Shown: positions 52,231-61,656, counted from the first letter of the stretch. The stretch: DNA of 64,000 nt from JASSUD01 sp031963445 (GCA_031963445.1 JASSUH010000001.1:1736001-1800000); one strand, 5' to 3'. Notes: generated by a model not told the origin, from the letters alone. Numbers and translations are program-made.

Positions 52231-53990
52231 GTTTGCTTGCCCCCACCCATGATTTCGTATTGATCAAACAGCTCAAAGCTCTCAACGGTGCGGGGATCGA
52301 TCACACCGCAATACGCTTTATAAAGCGCATGCTCAAACACCGTTTTACCTCGCATATTGGGGGTATCAAACCGACCATCACTGGTGCTTCGCCAAAGACG
52401 CTCAGCTTCATCATCCCGGCCTTCGCGCATCAACGATAAGAAGGCACGAGTCGGTTGCATCATCTCGGCCACCACCGTGACCCCTTTAATGCCTCGGTAA
52501 TCGCAATGCGCGCATCCGTTTAAAGCGCGCGTGCGCATTTGGGTTGTATTGATATGAAAGCGCTGGCGAATCAATTTTGTGATATCAGGCACCGTTTTAT
52601 CCGCCTCCTCACAACAACTGGTGCACAGTTTTGGAACAAGCGCCTGATACACAATCACTGACCAAAATTTACGACGGGTTAATGAATGGATTGAAAAACC
52701 AATCTCACTGCTGGACAGCCGTCCAAATACTTCTATTACGCCCATCGCATGAGCGGTCGCCAACACCTGATGTCCTGTTTGTAATAGTGTTTGTGCACAA
52801 ATACCGGAAGCCACATCCCGTATCTCGCCGAGCATGATGACGTCTGGGTCGCTGCGTACCAGTACCCCTTGGACTTCGGTGAAGGGTGTTTTTTCTGCCT
52901 CCACAGCAAGCGTGCGCTGCAACGAAATTTGGAGTGAGGCGGCATCGATCTCGCGCTCGGCAGGATCTTCAACCGTAATAATGTTGAGCTTCTCTCGCTC
53001 AGGGAGCGTTTCTAGATAAAAGGTAAGTGTTGTCGATTTACCGGAATTCGTAATGCCTGAGACCAACACAAGTCCCTTACAATTAGCGGCAATACGCTTC
53101 CAAATGGCAGCTTGATCGTCTGAGTAACCTAATTCTTCAAAGTTCTGTACTGTTAACGCCTCTCTTTTCAAATAACGAATAAAGACCGTAAAAGCATGAC
53201 CATCGTTTGCAAAGCCGCGTGAGGATTGCCAGCGCAAATTCATCTCTTTGTCGCCAACACGGTATGGAATCATGCAAGATTGCGATTGTTCAGGTGTGAA
53301 TTGCGAGTGTGAATTGGTCTTTTCAGCGAGCAATTTGTTATAGGCATAACCCAATGCACCCCGAATTTGCTCGCGGGTATAACTGCCGTGAGTGGCGTTG
53401 CGCATAGATTCCATCTCACCATGAATGCGGTATTTCACCTGTGCGTTTTTGCCTTTGACAATAAAATGAATATCGGATGCCTCATGGGTTAATCCGTAGT
53501 GAATGAATTCGTCAAATAAATGCCCTTCTTCTGAACTCTTCCCCTCTTCATCACCCCATTTTTCCTGCAATTCAGTTTGGTAAATTGAGGCAATCAAGGC
53601 TGCACTCGCAAAAGCGATCTTTGTCACACAGATATGTTCGTTTAATAAACGCGCATGCAAACTATCCAACTGAATCGCGTTCTCATAAAAAGTATCAGGG
53701 TCAACTAAAAGCCAGACTTGTTGTGCGTCATCGCCAACTGCAACGAGTGCCTGGCAAAGCGAAGAAGGCAGAGCAAACTCTCCATCGGCCGCGGTATAAA
53801 TACGGCTAATCTTGGGTAGAGCGGCAACAGAATGCACCGTTTCCCAGCAAGGTAAAGAGGAAGACGGCGCACGCTTTTGAGTATTTGTCACAGGTAACGC
53901 TTGCTGTCTCGACTGAGATTTTTCTTTTTTGATTGAAAAATGATGTCGCCATATCGTCATCATTGATTTAACCTCTTTAGAGAGCGCCAT
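52227..53990 (-). CDS. pilQ: PilQ, thin-pilus assembly ATPase (GspE family)
   Basis: About 587 residues with Walker A GITNSGKST, Walker B VIMLGEIRD, a His box (QVLATAHAMG) and the zinc-type cysteines CTSCCEE and CAHCDYRG near the C-terminus. It powers pilus extension at the PilR platform. Two starts are possible: 53990 (GGAG six bases upstream, overlapping pilP by 14 bases) and 53963 (AAGAGG eight bases upstream, after the pilP stop). The frame is intact. Confidence 0.9.
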   Translation of the reverse strand: MALSKEVKSMMTIWRHHFSIKKEKSQSRQQALPVTNTQKRAPSSSLPCWETVHSVAALPKISRIYTAADGEFALPSSLCQALVAVGDDAQQVWLLVDPDTFYENAIQLDSLHARLLNEHICVTKIAFASAALIASIYQTELQEKWGDEEGKSSEEGHLFDEFIHYGLTHEASDIHFIVKGKNAQVKYRIHGEMESMRNATHGSYTREQIRGALGYAYNKLLAEKTNSHSQFTPEQSQSCMIPYRVGDKEMNLRWQSSRGFANDGHAFTVFIRYLKREALTVQNFEELGYSDDQAAIWKRIAANCKGLVLVSGITNSGKSTTLTFYLETLPEREKLNIITVEDPAEREIDAASLQISLQRTLAVEAEKTPFTEVQGVLVRSDPDVIMLGEIRDVASGICAQTLLQTGHQVLATAHAMGVIEVFGRLSSSEIGFSIHSLTRRKFWSVIVYQALVPKLCTSCCEEADKTVPDITKLIRQRFHINTTQMRTRALNGCAHCDYRGIKGVTVVAEMMQPTRAFLSLMREGRDDEAERLWRSTSDGRFDTPNMRGKTVFEHALYKAYCGVIDPRTVESFELFDQYEIMGGGKQT

Positions 53991-54525
53991 CTTTGACTCC
54001 TTGAGCCGATACTTGATTGATTTCATCAATCAAGTGTGCGCTGCCGTCTGTCATCGGGGCGCTAAAATAAATGGTCTTGGTCTCGCCACGTTTGCGATGC
54101 TTTAACGTAACGGCAGAAGCAGAGAGCGCCGCAATCGTCCACCCTGCTATTTCTTGCCCTTGGGTTAACGGGAAAAATGGCCCCGGACCGATTGACACAT
54201 CGACGCTCATCACGCCATTGATGCCGTAAATCGCATTGACGCTTAACTCATTGGCCGCTGATTTTGCGCTTTGCCCCGTACCCATTTCAGTTGCTCGATT
54301 GCCAAAAGAGCGTGAAGATTTTTCACTGTTCATGGATTCGTTTAATTTCTTATCCATCTCTTTTTCCATGACTAATCGCTGCTTAGCCACTAATTGCGCA
54401 ATCGTGGCTGCACTCACCCCCTGCTCATTCGGCAGCACAAGCAACGGAATAAAAAGACATCCGACAATCATTTTTTGAAGCACTTGCGCGAGGCTCGCCT
54501 TACGCTTTGACTGAAGCTTTGACAT
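53977..54525 (-). CDS. pilP: PilP, thin-pilus biogenesis protein
   Basis: 182 residues: a signal peptide or membrane anchor (IVGCLFIPLLVLPNEQGVSA), a helical stretch and a C-terminal domain with NAIYGINGVMSVDVSIG and TQGQEIAGWTIAALSA, the pattern of the PilP family. It acts in the periplasm with PilN/PilO. Position between pilO and pilQ is canonical; both neighbours overlap it. Confidence 0.85.
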   Translation of the reverse strand: MSKLQSKRKASLAQVLQKMIVGCLFIPLLVLPNEQGVSAATIAQLVAKQRLVMEKEMDKKLNESMNSEKSSRSFGNRATEMGTGQSAKSAANELSVNAIYGINGVMSVDVSIGPGPFFPLTQGQEIAGWTIAALSASAVTLKHRKRGETKTIYFSAPMTDGSAHLIDEINQVSAQGVKDGAL

Positions 54526-55747
54526 AGAAGGTTCCTTGCAGCCGAAAGCGCGGTGCGATACCGTTGATCGTCAAAAGAAGGGATTCAAACGTAATAGCGG
54601 TGGGCAGTTTTTGCAATACGTCTTCTAACAACGCGGCAGCGCCCTCAATGACCACCTCACCTGTTTGTACTGATGGCCCTGGCCCTATGTTTTCTTTTAA
54701 TGGTGCCAAATCACTAAAACGAACTTGTACGCCAAGCAACGTAACGTCTTGCAAAAATGACCCTGTTTCATCCTTAAAGTCTGCAACACCCGGCAAACTC
54801 GCTATCTTTAATATCTCGGGCTTGATGGAATCATGTGGAAGGTGATAAATCGCAGCTTGACCATTTAGCTCAAATTTAATATGTTGGCCGCGCAATGCTT
54901 GTTGTAATGAAAGATTGTTCCCCCCTTGCAGCCGCCAGTGATAAACACATTCTGAAACCGTGCAGACAACCTTAGATAAAGACCAACCACCCTGTAACGT
55001 TTCCACTGGCCAACTACTTTGCACGAAAGCCATCATCTTCTGAGCAGATATGCCAGCTGTCGTCAGCTCAGTCACAGGGGCTTTGACGTAACGGATAACG
55101 GTATTTTTTGATTTTTGGACAGCGGATTTATTCGGGGCATTGAGATAATTAAAGAGGTGGTAGGCAAGCATAAAAAAGGCCAGTGCGCCCATTGCCAACC
55201 ATGATTTACTGAGGGCTTTACTCGCTCGTTTTAAGGCGGCTTTAGCAATGTCTCCTTGCTCAGCCAACGCTTGTAAAGAAAGCGGGACGCTTGCGGGATA
55301 GAATTCACGATCATTGCCATAAAAAGCAAACGGCGCGGCACTCTGATGTTGAATTTGCAAAATGCGCGCTCGCGCTTCTGGTAGTGGACCAAAAAAATCA
55401 CCTGACGGTAAGGGCAAGCCATCTTTGACGACTGCCATTTTTGCTGTTTGTCCGTTGACTTCAAGCCAAATGGCATTGGGAGCAATACCTGGGAAAGTCG
55501 CTAATAACATAGCGGCGCATAAATAGGAGGTGCGCAACCCCAAGCGTGTGCGCTCAGGGAAGTCCGACTCAGCCAGAAAGCCATACAGCGTTGTCGCCCC
55601 ATACGCGCAGCGAATCTGATAGTCGGCATTGAATTCACGCACGCAACGCGACACTTCTTGTGATTCAGTGATATCCCCACTCAGGGGTATCCAATCCAAG
55701 CCAAAGACAACCTGCATGCCTTTCACCGAAACCCTATGTATCGACAT
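54500..55747 (-). CDS. pilO: PilO, thin-pilus biogenesis protein (PilO2 family)
   Basis: 415 residues: an actin-like cytoplasmic part at the start, a single membrane helix around residues 195-215 (SWLAMGALAFFMLAYHLF) and a periplasmic domain, the layout of IncI PilO. It links cytoplasmic and outer-membrane parts of the pilus machine. ATG 55747 with AGAGG five bases upstream is preferred over the GTG at 55753. Confidence 0.85.
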   Translation of the reverse strand: MSIHRVSVKGMQVVFGLDWIPLSGDITESQEVSRCVREFNADYQIRCAYGATTLYGFLAESDFPERTRLGLRTSYLCAAMLLATFPGIAPNAIWLEVNGQTAKMAVVKDGLPLPSGDFFGPLPEARARILQIQHQSAAPFAFYGNDREFYPASVPLSLQALAEQGDIAKAALKRASKALSKSWLAMGALAFFMLAYHLFNYLNAPNKSAVQKSKNTVIRYVKAPVTELTTAGISAQKMMAFVQSSWPVETLQGGWSLSKVVCTVSECVYHWRLQGGNNLSLQQALRGQHIKFELNGQAAIYHLPHDSIKPEILKIASLPGVADFKDETGSFLQDVTLLGVQVRFSDLAPLKENIGPGPSVQTGEVVIEGAAALLEDVLQKLPTAITFESLLLTINGIAPRFRLQGTFYVKASVKA

Positions 55748-55761
55748 AGGCACCTCTATCG

Positions 55762-57501
55762 TTAAATTGCGCTCTCGATAAGCACAGGTGTCACTAAAAT
55801 CACGACGGCTTCACGCGATTGATTGCCATTAAATCCCCCACCTAGACCAATGGGTGTGCCTTGTCCTAATGTGCGCCGATCATATTGACCGGCTTGCCGT
55901 TCGTAACCCGATAAAACCAGTGTCTCACCAGGGCGCATGGCCACTTTTTGTAAAAAGTCCGTGCTTGAGATCATCGGCGTTTGAATACTTTGCTGGTTAC
56001 TACCTGAACCGGATGTCTGTTTATTGAGCGCGTCTAGCGATGAAATCCCAACTGAGAATTGAAGAAGGAGTTGGTTACTGTCCAACACCGTTGGCAGTAA
56101 ATTCAACATAAAGCCTGTCGTGACTGTTCCTGGTTTTAAACCAGGTGTGCCGCCTACGTTGCCATTTGCGCCTGCCGGGGCAGGCGTCACTTCAGCGAGA
56201 TAACCCGTTTGCTGTGTAATAGCGACAGGAATAGGCTGGCGATTTACGGTTAGCGCATTAGCAGTGGTGACGACTTTGACTCGCCCATATTGCGCTAACG
56301 CTTGAAAGAAGGCTTTCGAGCCAGACCACGGGCCTGGCTGACCATCCTTGCGCGACAGAATAGAGACGCCTAAATGGGCGGCGTCAGGTGAGACCATTGA
56401 CGCAGGCGTAGAAAAACTGACTGCCCACGGGGTGAGTGCGGCGACTTGTTGAAAGACCAGGCCCCAATCGATACCGTAATCTTCTGAATTAACTATTTTG
56501 ACGGAGAGCACTTCAACCCGCATCGCAATTTGGCGAGTAAGTAGGCTGTTCTCATGGTCAATTAAGCGCGCAACTTCAGCAACAGCAGCGCTTGTATCAG
56601 TGATCGTGATCGTGCCAGTAGCCTCAGAAATGGCATAGCGGCCTACTGGTGTTTTGATCGTTTGAATAGCTTTTTCTAGCGCTGTCCAGACGCTATAAGT
56701 GGAATCCATTTTGACTTTAGCAGCGGACGCATAGTTACCCGTGCCACCCGATGCGCCACTACTGCCACCCTGCGCACCGGCTTGGGTTTGCGCGTCTCGC
56801 CCAAGTGTTGCATCGAATGCCGACGAACCTGGAATCGCTTTCAATGTGAACGTTCTAGTCACTAAGCGCTTAAGCGTTATTACGCCGTCATGGTAGTCCC
56901 ACGAAATACCAGCACGTGCGCAAAGTTGCTCAAGATAGCCTGCCAGTGTTCCCCAATAATTCATTTCATATTGAGGCGTAGTACTGGTAGTGGATAGATT
57001 CGGTAAATCCGTACTGAGACGGCTACTTGCCATCGGGTTGGGTAACGTCGTCAGAGGGGTACTATTTGATCTCTCATCGTTCCCCTCAATGGGGTTATTG
57101 GTTTGTCCTGTTGAGAGCAAAGCACTGGCTGACATGAAGACATCTGGCTCCACACGCACAGGAATATGAATGACTTGAGTCAGCTTCTCAGCAATGGTCG
57201 TCAACGTTCCTTTGCCAAACTGAAAACGAAAATCAGCACGCCAAAAAATTTCCGGCAGGTTCATATCAACCTGTATCGGTATCGCACGCGAACCTAACCA
57301 AGCACTGTTGACCCGTTGCACGATGGGCTTATCAGATACCTGTTGCACTGTCAGCTGTGCATTATCTTGCCGAGCACGGCTTAGCGCTTGGCTCGTTTGT
57401 TCATCGATCTCTTGTCTCATCGTTGAGCACGATGACAACATAGGGACTACGGCCAATAAGATAAAGACAGGTCGATGCCAATAAAAAATCATGCTTCGCA
57501 T
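55762..57501 (-). CDS. pilN: PilN, outer-membrane secretin lipoprotein of the thin pilus
   Basis: 579 residues. A lipoprotein signal ends in LSSC; the secretin fold includes a C-terminal run with VKVVTTANALTVNRQPIPVA, TQQTGYLAEVT, GFMLNLLPTVLDSNQLLLQF and the final RPGETLVLSGYERQ. A Gly/Ser-rich linker (GGSSGASGGTGNYASAAK) lies mid-protein. It forms the outer-membrane pore for the pilus. GGAG lies ten bases before the ATG at 57501, which overlaps the upstream gene by 13 bases. Confidence 0.92.
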   Translation of the reverse strand: MRSMIFYWHRPVFILLAVVPMLSSCSTMRQEIDEQTSQALSRARQDNAQLTVQQVSDKPIVQRVNSAWLGSRAIPIQVDMNLPEIFWRADFRFQFGKGTLTTIAEKLTQVIHIPVRVEPDVFMSASALLSTGQTNNPIEGNDERSNSTPLTTLPNPMASSRLSTDLPNLSTTSTTPQYEMNYWGTLAGYLEQLCARAGISWDYHDGVITLKRLVTRTFTLKAIPGSSAFDATLGRDAQTQAGAQGGSSGASGGTGNYASAAKVKMDSTYSVWTALEKAIQTIKTPVGRYAISEATGTITITDTSAAVAEVARLIDHENSLLTRQIAMRVEVLSVKIVNSEDYGIDWGLVFQQVAALTPWAVSFSTPASMVSPDAAHLGVSILSRKDGQPGPWSGSKAFFQALAQYGRVKVVTTANALTVNRQPIPVAITQQTGYLAEVTPAPAGANGNVGGTPGLKPGTVTTGFMLNLLPTVLDSNQLLLQFSVGISSLDALNKQTSGSGSNQQSIQTPMISSTDFLQKVAMRPGETLVLSGYERQAGQYDRRTLGQGTPIGLGGGFNGNQSREAVVILVTPVLIESAI

Positions 57502-58241
57502 TGTTTTTTATCTCCGTAATGGAGTACCCGAACCACCCGGTTAATTTCATAAAGGCAGGCGAAAGCGGGGTATTCGCTATAGCGCAACGATTGCATCAGC
57601 TGCTTTACTGCGTCCTCAAACTTCCCAGAAAACACCCCTTCGAGTTGTACGGGGTAGTCATAACGCATCTCCCACGCCACTTGCCAACCGGCTTCTTTAG
57701 CCCAGCGGCTTAAGGTTTGGCGCAATGTCACATCCTTCGCATGCACAGCCCATTGCGGCTCTTTCTTTTGCGTTGGTAAGTTGTTCGAGATTGATTGGGT
57801 AGCTTGATGCAATGACACGAGCTTGCGTTCCCAATCAATCATGAGCTTGATATGGCGAAGGGGTGCCAGTGCATTCATCAACACGATGTCCCAAGGTTTT
57901 TCGCCCACCCAAGACACCATTTGCTGGCCTTCGATTTTTCCCATCTTCAGCTCAAAATCACGTGGCACCACCACAGAAACCATATTGGAGAGCGCAATAT
58001 CACGCCCTTTACCTTGTACCAATAAGACCTCCGATGGCCGCTGACCCAACTGCACTACGTGATGCTCAGTACTCCGTAATCGATTCGCCTCGGATTGCAC
58101 CACTTGCTCTAGCTGAGGTATTTCTTCCTGAGATGAAACGGTTAAAGACGCCTCATTAATAAAGCCTGCCCAGGTAGGCGTAACCTCGATGACACTGACC
58201 AGTACAGCGAGTAACGTAACGATTCTGGCTTGGCGCATCAT
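57489..58241 (-). CDS. pilL: PilL-like periplasmic protein with TcpQ-type C-terminal domain
   Basis: About 250 residues from ATG 58241 or 58238 with AAAGGA upstream. It has a signal peptide (ARIVTLLAVLVSVIEVTPTWA) and a C-terminal domain (AVHAKDVTLRQTLSRWAKEAGWQVAWEM ... YEINRVVRVLHYG) of the TcpQ/PilL type that stabilises the secretin. The longer open frame upstream overlaps icmT and looks noncoding. Position directly before pilN fits; no separate pilM is present. Confidence 0.8.
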   Translation of the reverse strand: MMRQARIVTLLAVLVSVIEVTPTWAGFINEASLTVSSQEEIPQLEQVVQSEANRLRSTEHHVVQLGQRPSEVLLVQGKGRDIALSNMVSVVVPRDFELKMGKIEGQQMVSWVGEKPWDIVLMNALAPLRHIKLMIDWERKLVSLHQATQSISNNLPTQKKEPQWAVHAKDVTLRQTLSRWAKEAGWQVAWEMRYDYPVQLEGVFSGKFEDAVKQLMQSLRYSEYPAFACLYEINRVVRVLHYGDKKQCEA

Positions 58242-58255
58242 GTTCCTTTGGCTTG

Positions 58256-58516
58256 CTATCTTTTGTAATGCCACCAAGCACGGCCATAAACGATTGGCCC
58301 ACGTAGTCGATGGCGCAGCGCACGCAACAAAACAAAAAGGGTGTAGCCTTTTTTCTCCATCAAAAAGAAACCAAAAATCGCCACACCAGCCAAGATAAAA
58401 GTCCACAGTCGAGGGTGGTAAAGCCACACGATCAAAGGAAAAAAGGCACGCGCATCTATACCTAAAATACGTAACATCAGTGACGCATCGCGCCAAATCG
58501 TCGTACGCATCTTCAT
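58256..58516 (-). CDS. traK: TraK/IcmT-like small inner-membrane protein
   Basis: 86 residues, the same length as Legionella IcmT. It shows WRDASLMLRILGIDARAFFPL, a membrane region (LWTFILAGVAIFGFFLM) and KKGYTLFVLLRALR, the IcmT signature. GGGGAGG seven bases before ATG 58516 fixes the start, which overlaps the dotB stop (TGATG). IcmT is needed for IVB transport and, in Legionella, for egress. The dotB-icmT order is the R64 traJ-traK order. Confidence 0.88.
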   Translation of the reverse strand: MKMRTTIWRDASLMLRILGIDARAFFPLIVWLYHPRLWTFILAGVAIFGFFLMEKKGYTLFVLLRALRHRLRGPIVYGRAWWHYKR

Positions 58517-59634
58517 CAGTTTTCCTCCCCTGCATAACACCTAAACGTTTGCTCATCGATCAAGCATCGATCTAGTAAGGTGCGCAGCCCCGTTGTCATA
58601 TCTTGTTTTTTATCCATGACGATTTGGCGTAAGAATGCTCCCCACTGAGCATGTGGCATCTCACTCATCTGGCGTCTGACCTCACGATCAAAGTAAAGCC
58701 ACTCGCGCACCGCCATGCGCTCGCCATTGAGCGTCGGTAATAAAATTTGGACGACGATTAAACGCAAAGCGCCGAGTAATTTAGAGGCAATGCTGGTATG
58801 TTGTTCAGCGGGAAAGGTTTGAATCGCACGACTGATCGTCTCTGACACGCTTTGCGTATGCAGCGTGCCGTAGGTGCCATGCCCCGTTAATGCGGCCTCA
58901 ATCATCGCGTTGATCGTCTCAACATCTCGCGCTTCCCCAATGCCAATGAGGGTGGGTTTACAACGCAGCGCGTTACGAATGCCTCGTGCAAAGCTTGAGA
59001 TATGTCGTCGAATCTGCATCTGACGGATTCTGGGGCCGATGTTTTGTACTTTGGAAAAAAGGAACTCGATAGGGTCTTCGTAAAGCAAGATCTTCGCGTT
59101 CTTATCGTTTTCAGAGACCCAGGCATAAAAGGATGACATCAGCGTGGTCTTGCCTGAACCTGTTGGCCCACAGATCAATACCAGTCCTTGCGGCTGAAAG
59201 AGATTTTTTTCAATACCAATAGGTAATTTAAGTGAGGCAAGTGCTGGCGGTGTTTCAGGAATCGTGCGCATCGTGATCGATATGCCTTCTTCCGCATCCC
59301 CAATCTGGGCTGCTGAGACATTAATCCGATAGCGGCGCACCGCATTGTCGCTAACAAATCGATACGCACGATCTGCATCATGGCTACCTCTGATAATGCC
59401 GATTAGTTCATTGCCAAACATTAGTCCTAGTAACGCTCTCATCTCCCCGTCTTGCAAGCGACGGGTTGTGAGCCTCGCTTGGCGACCTTTGATCTCTCCC
59501 CACACCACGTCCCCCGTCTGAAACACGATATCGGATACTTCATTGGCCGCACAGTCATTCAGAAAAGCTTGCAAATGCGCAATGCCAAAATTAGGAGGCA
59601 AATTAAATGGCGTCGTTGGCATAGAAGGAGTCAT
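58516..59634 (-). CDS. traJ: TraJ/DotB-like ATPase
   Basis: About 372 residues of the PilT/VirB11-like AAA class: Walker A GPTGSGKTT, an Asp box (ILLYEDPIEFLF), Walker B-type LIGIGEARD, and a His box (HGTYGTLHTQS). DotB/TraJ is the cytoplasmic hexamer that, with DotO, powers the type IVB channel. ATG 59634 overlaps the traI stop and follows AAAAGGA closely; a further ATG at 59622 is possible. Confidence 0.92.
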   Translation of the reverse strand: MTPSMPTTPFNLPPNFGIAHLQAFLNDCAANEVSDIVFQTGDVVWGEIKGRQARLTTRRLQDGEMRALLGLMFGNELIGIIRGSHDADRAYRFVSDNAVRRYRINVSAAQIGDAEEGISITMRTIPETPPALASLKLPIGIEKNLFQPQGLVLICGPTGSGKTTLMSSFYAWVSENDKNAKILLYEDPIEFLFSKVQNIGPRIRQMQIRRHISSFARGIRNALRCKPTLIGIGEARDVETINAMIEAALTGHGTYGTLHTQSVSETISRAIQTFPAEQHTSIASKLLGALRLIVVQILLPTLNGERMAVREWLYFDREVRRQMSEMPHAQWGAFLRQIVMDKKQDMTTGLRTLLDRCLIDEQTFRCYAGEEN

Positions 59635-60476
59635 TCCTTTTGCTCTCTTTTGAATCTTTCGGAGAACACAATCGGTTGCCATGCTTTGGCATCGTTCACG
59701 AAAGCACTCTGCTCATTTAAGCGATAAAGCGTGTCGCCCACATTCATCTGTTGCTTATCCCCTGTCACCAAGCTTGCCGCAACAGAAACGGTGGGTTGAG
59801 TCACCATCTTTTTATGGAAAAGATCGAGATAGCGCAGCATGCCCAGATAATCGCGGTCTAATTTCGCCCAATTACGCTGCAAGATGGTGTCGGCTAATTC
59901 TCTTCCATGTGCATAGCCGAGTAACACCTGCTCTTTCCAATACGTACGCTCCTCTGGTTTTTTGGGTAGCACGCTAACCACAGGTATGCGCTCATCTGGA
60001 GACACACGCAGACCTAAAAAAAGATAGTCTCGCCAAGAAGGGGGCAGTGTCACCAAACGGGCCGGTATCATAATGCGATACACTCGGTCTGCTGCCCGTA
60101 TTTGCTCGTGATCAGCCTGCATCGCATGACGCGCCTCGGTAATTACGGGCGGTAACACACCATCTTTCATCATTAATAGAGAAAAGCGATAAAGCCTATC
60201 TAAATGGCTAGCTCTCGCTTCAAGCGTATCGATGAGTTGAGCCGCACGCTCAGCCATCCCTTTGCGACTACCTAAAGATAAGGCGGCTTCACTTAATATC
60301 TGCGCACGGGCAGGCAAAATATCGGCACTTGGCATGGATTGGGCTGAGAGTTGCGTTAGCTCTTCCAGCGACATATCGGCATAACTAAGTACCGGCATAA
60401 AACTGCACCCTAATGCAATGCCCTGAACGCAGGCTGTCATGAGTTTAGAAGCCACGGTAGTGAATCTCCAGCGCAT
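59631..60476 (-). CDS. traI: TraI/DotC-like outer-membrane lipoprotein
   Basis: About 270-281 residues. A signal peptide (around MTACVQGIALGCSFMPVLSYA, with a possible lipid-attachment Cys) is followed by a helical region and the DotC domain: YRIMIPARLVTLPPSWRDYL, the segment VLLGYAHGRELAD and DRDYLGMLRY. DotC forms the outer-membrane ring with DotD and DotH. Starts at 60476 (overlapping traH) or 60440 are both possible. The order traH-traI-traJ-traK matches R64. Confidence 0.88.
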   Translation of the reverse strand: MRWRFTTVASKLMTACVQGIALGCSFMPVLSYADMSLEELTQLSAQSMPSADILPARAQILSEAALSLGSRKGMAERAAQLIDTLEARASHLDRLYRFSLLMMKDGVLPPVITEARHAMQADHEQIRAADRVYRIMIPARLVTLPPSWRDYLFLGLRVSPDERIPVVSVLPKKPEERTYWKEQVLLGYAHGRELADTILQRNWAKLDRDYLGMLRYLDLFHKKMVTQPTVSVAASLVTGDKQQMNVGDTLYRLNEQSAFVNDAKAWQPIVFSERFKREQKE

Positions 60477-60903
60477 CTTTTTTCAGCACTACATCGGCTC
60501 GCTCGCCTAATTGAACGCCAATATCCTCAAGCACATCAACGAATCTGGCATGCTCTGCTTGCACAAAAATAGGAAGAGGAATCGCGCGTCCTTTTATGGC
60601 AAATCTCAGCTTTCTCAAACGTGCCAGATGACGCAATACATCCGGCGCATCCCCTTGCCATTTCACGGCAATCAATCCTGAATCGTCTAACTCATCAGGT
60701 GCCTGCGTGTTCTCAAAAAGTTGAGCATCTCGTTGAGTCATGTCGATTAAGAGTTGATTGATTTTTTGTATCGATTGATCAAGCTGTGCATCCAACTTCT
60801 GCTCTGCCACTTCAACCTTAGGTGGCGGCATAGCGCAACCAGCTACTCCACATAGCCATATCAGCAGTACAAGGTAAGTCAATTGCTTTGGCTTTTCGTG
60901 CAT
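60445..60903 (-). CDS. traH: TraH/DotD-like outer-membrane lipoprotein
   Basis: About 152 residues from ATG 60903. A lipoprotein signal ends in VAGC, and the C-terminal domain resembles DotD (VKWQGDAPDVLRHLARLRKL ... FVDVLEDIGVQLGERADVVL), a secretin N-domain-like fold. DotD recruits DotH to the outer membrane. AAGGA lies nine bases before the start. It is the first gene of the operon; the palindrome at 60978-61005 lies 75 bases upstream. Confidence 0.87.
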   Translation of the reverse strand: MHEKPKQLTYLVLLIWLCGVAGCAMPPPKVEVAEQKLDAQLDQSIQKINQLLIDMTQRDAQLFENTQAPDELDDSGLIAVKWQGDAPDVLRHLARLRKLRFAIKGRAIPLPIFVQAEHARFVDVLEDIGVQLGERADVVLKKDALEIHYRGF

Positions 60904-60977
60904 CCCTAACAATCCTTTACACCGAATATCAATAGGGCTTATTTGAATCTCTCGAATCTCATCTACTAACCTCATTT

Positions 60978-61005
60978 ATTATGTATATCATATCATATAC
61001 ATAAT
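60978..61005. promoter_or_regulatory. palindromic operator in the divergent promoter of the dot/pil and 61074 operons
   Basis: Arms ATTATGTATAT and ATATACATAAT around CATATC. The core TATGTATATC-N4-CATATACATA differs by one base from the tra operon site at 12146-12175. It lies between divergent operons and could control both. TATAGT at 61011-61016 may be a -10 box for the plus-strand genes. Confidence 0.7.
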
Positions 61006-61073
61006 TTTTTATAGTATAGTAAAACAATCATCTGTCTCTGGCTAGTTAAGTTTTTTTCTCGGAGGGGAAAAAT

Positions 61074-61637
61074 ATGACGACTTTTGGAATGGCCGAAAAA
61101 GGCGCAGCGCCAGCCTTACGTGGTCTGGTTAGACGGGGGGAGAAATGGGTTGAAACGGCTGCCCTTTGGCCATCCAGCAATCCTGATAGCAAAGCAGTCA
61201 TGACTGGATATATCGATCTTGGCACCAGCCAGACACGCGCACCTGTCTTTGCTTTTGTCAACGAGCGAAAAGATAAGGAAGGACAGCTTGGCAGCACATT
61301 CCTTTCTCTCTCATCCCCAATCACCAATCACACGACCGGAGAAATTACGTATGTCCGCGTGGCAATTGGCAACCTAGTGAACACCCGCGCTGATGGAGAA
61401 CCCGTGTTTTATGACACGGTTATTTTTAATGCCATCGATGAAGAAGGAAAACCGCTTGCCGATACGCCGCCTATTTCAGTACGTGTCACTGATGCTTGTG
61501 ACACTACCTTACATCGAAAACTAGGCTTTACACACGCACGCTTACCTCGCCCACTCAGAGAGGCACCTCCTGCACCTGATATACCCGAGATAAACGAAGT
61601 ACACGAAGTCACCACAACCAACCCTCCATCGTTATAA
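61074..61637 (+). CDS. hypothetical protein opening the plus-strand operon
   Basis: 187 residues with GGAGGGG six bases before the ATG. The N-terminal half is beta-rich (VMTGYIDLGTSQTRAPVFAF, EITYVRVAIGNLV), followed by a proline-rich, charged tail (RPLREAPPAPDIPEINEVHE). No family I can name with confidence. It is divergent from the dot/pil operon and shares its promoter region; the topoisomerase C-terminal gene follows 19 bases later. Confidence 0.7.
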   Translation: MTTFGMAEKGAAPALRGLVRRGEKWVETAALWPSSNPDSKAVMTGYIDLGTSQTRAPVFAFVNERKDKEGQLGSTFLSLSSPITNHTTGEITYVRVAIGNLVNTRADGEPVFYDTVIFNAIDEEGKPLADTPPISVRVTDACDTTLHRKLGFTHARLPRPLREAPPAPDIPEINEVHEVTTTNPPSL

Positions 61638-61656
61638 CTCCTAGAGGTGCCAAGCG

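Noticed and set aside
57489..58556. A 355-residue protein from the longest frame over icmT and pilL
   Set aside because: The first 105 codons overlap icmT in another frame and look noncoding; the signal peptide and ribosome-binding site place the start at 58241 or 58238.
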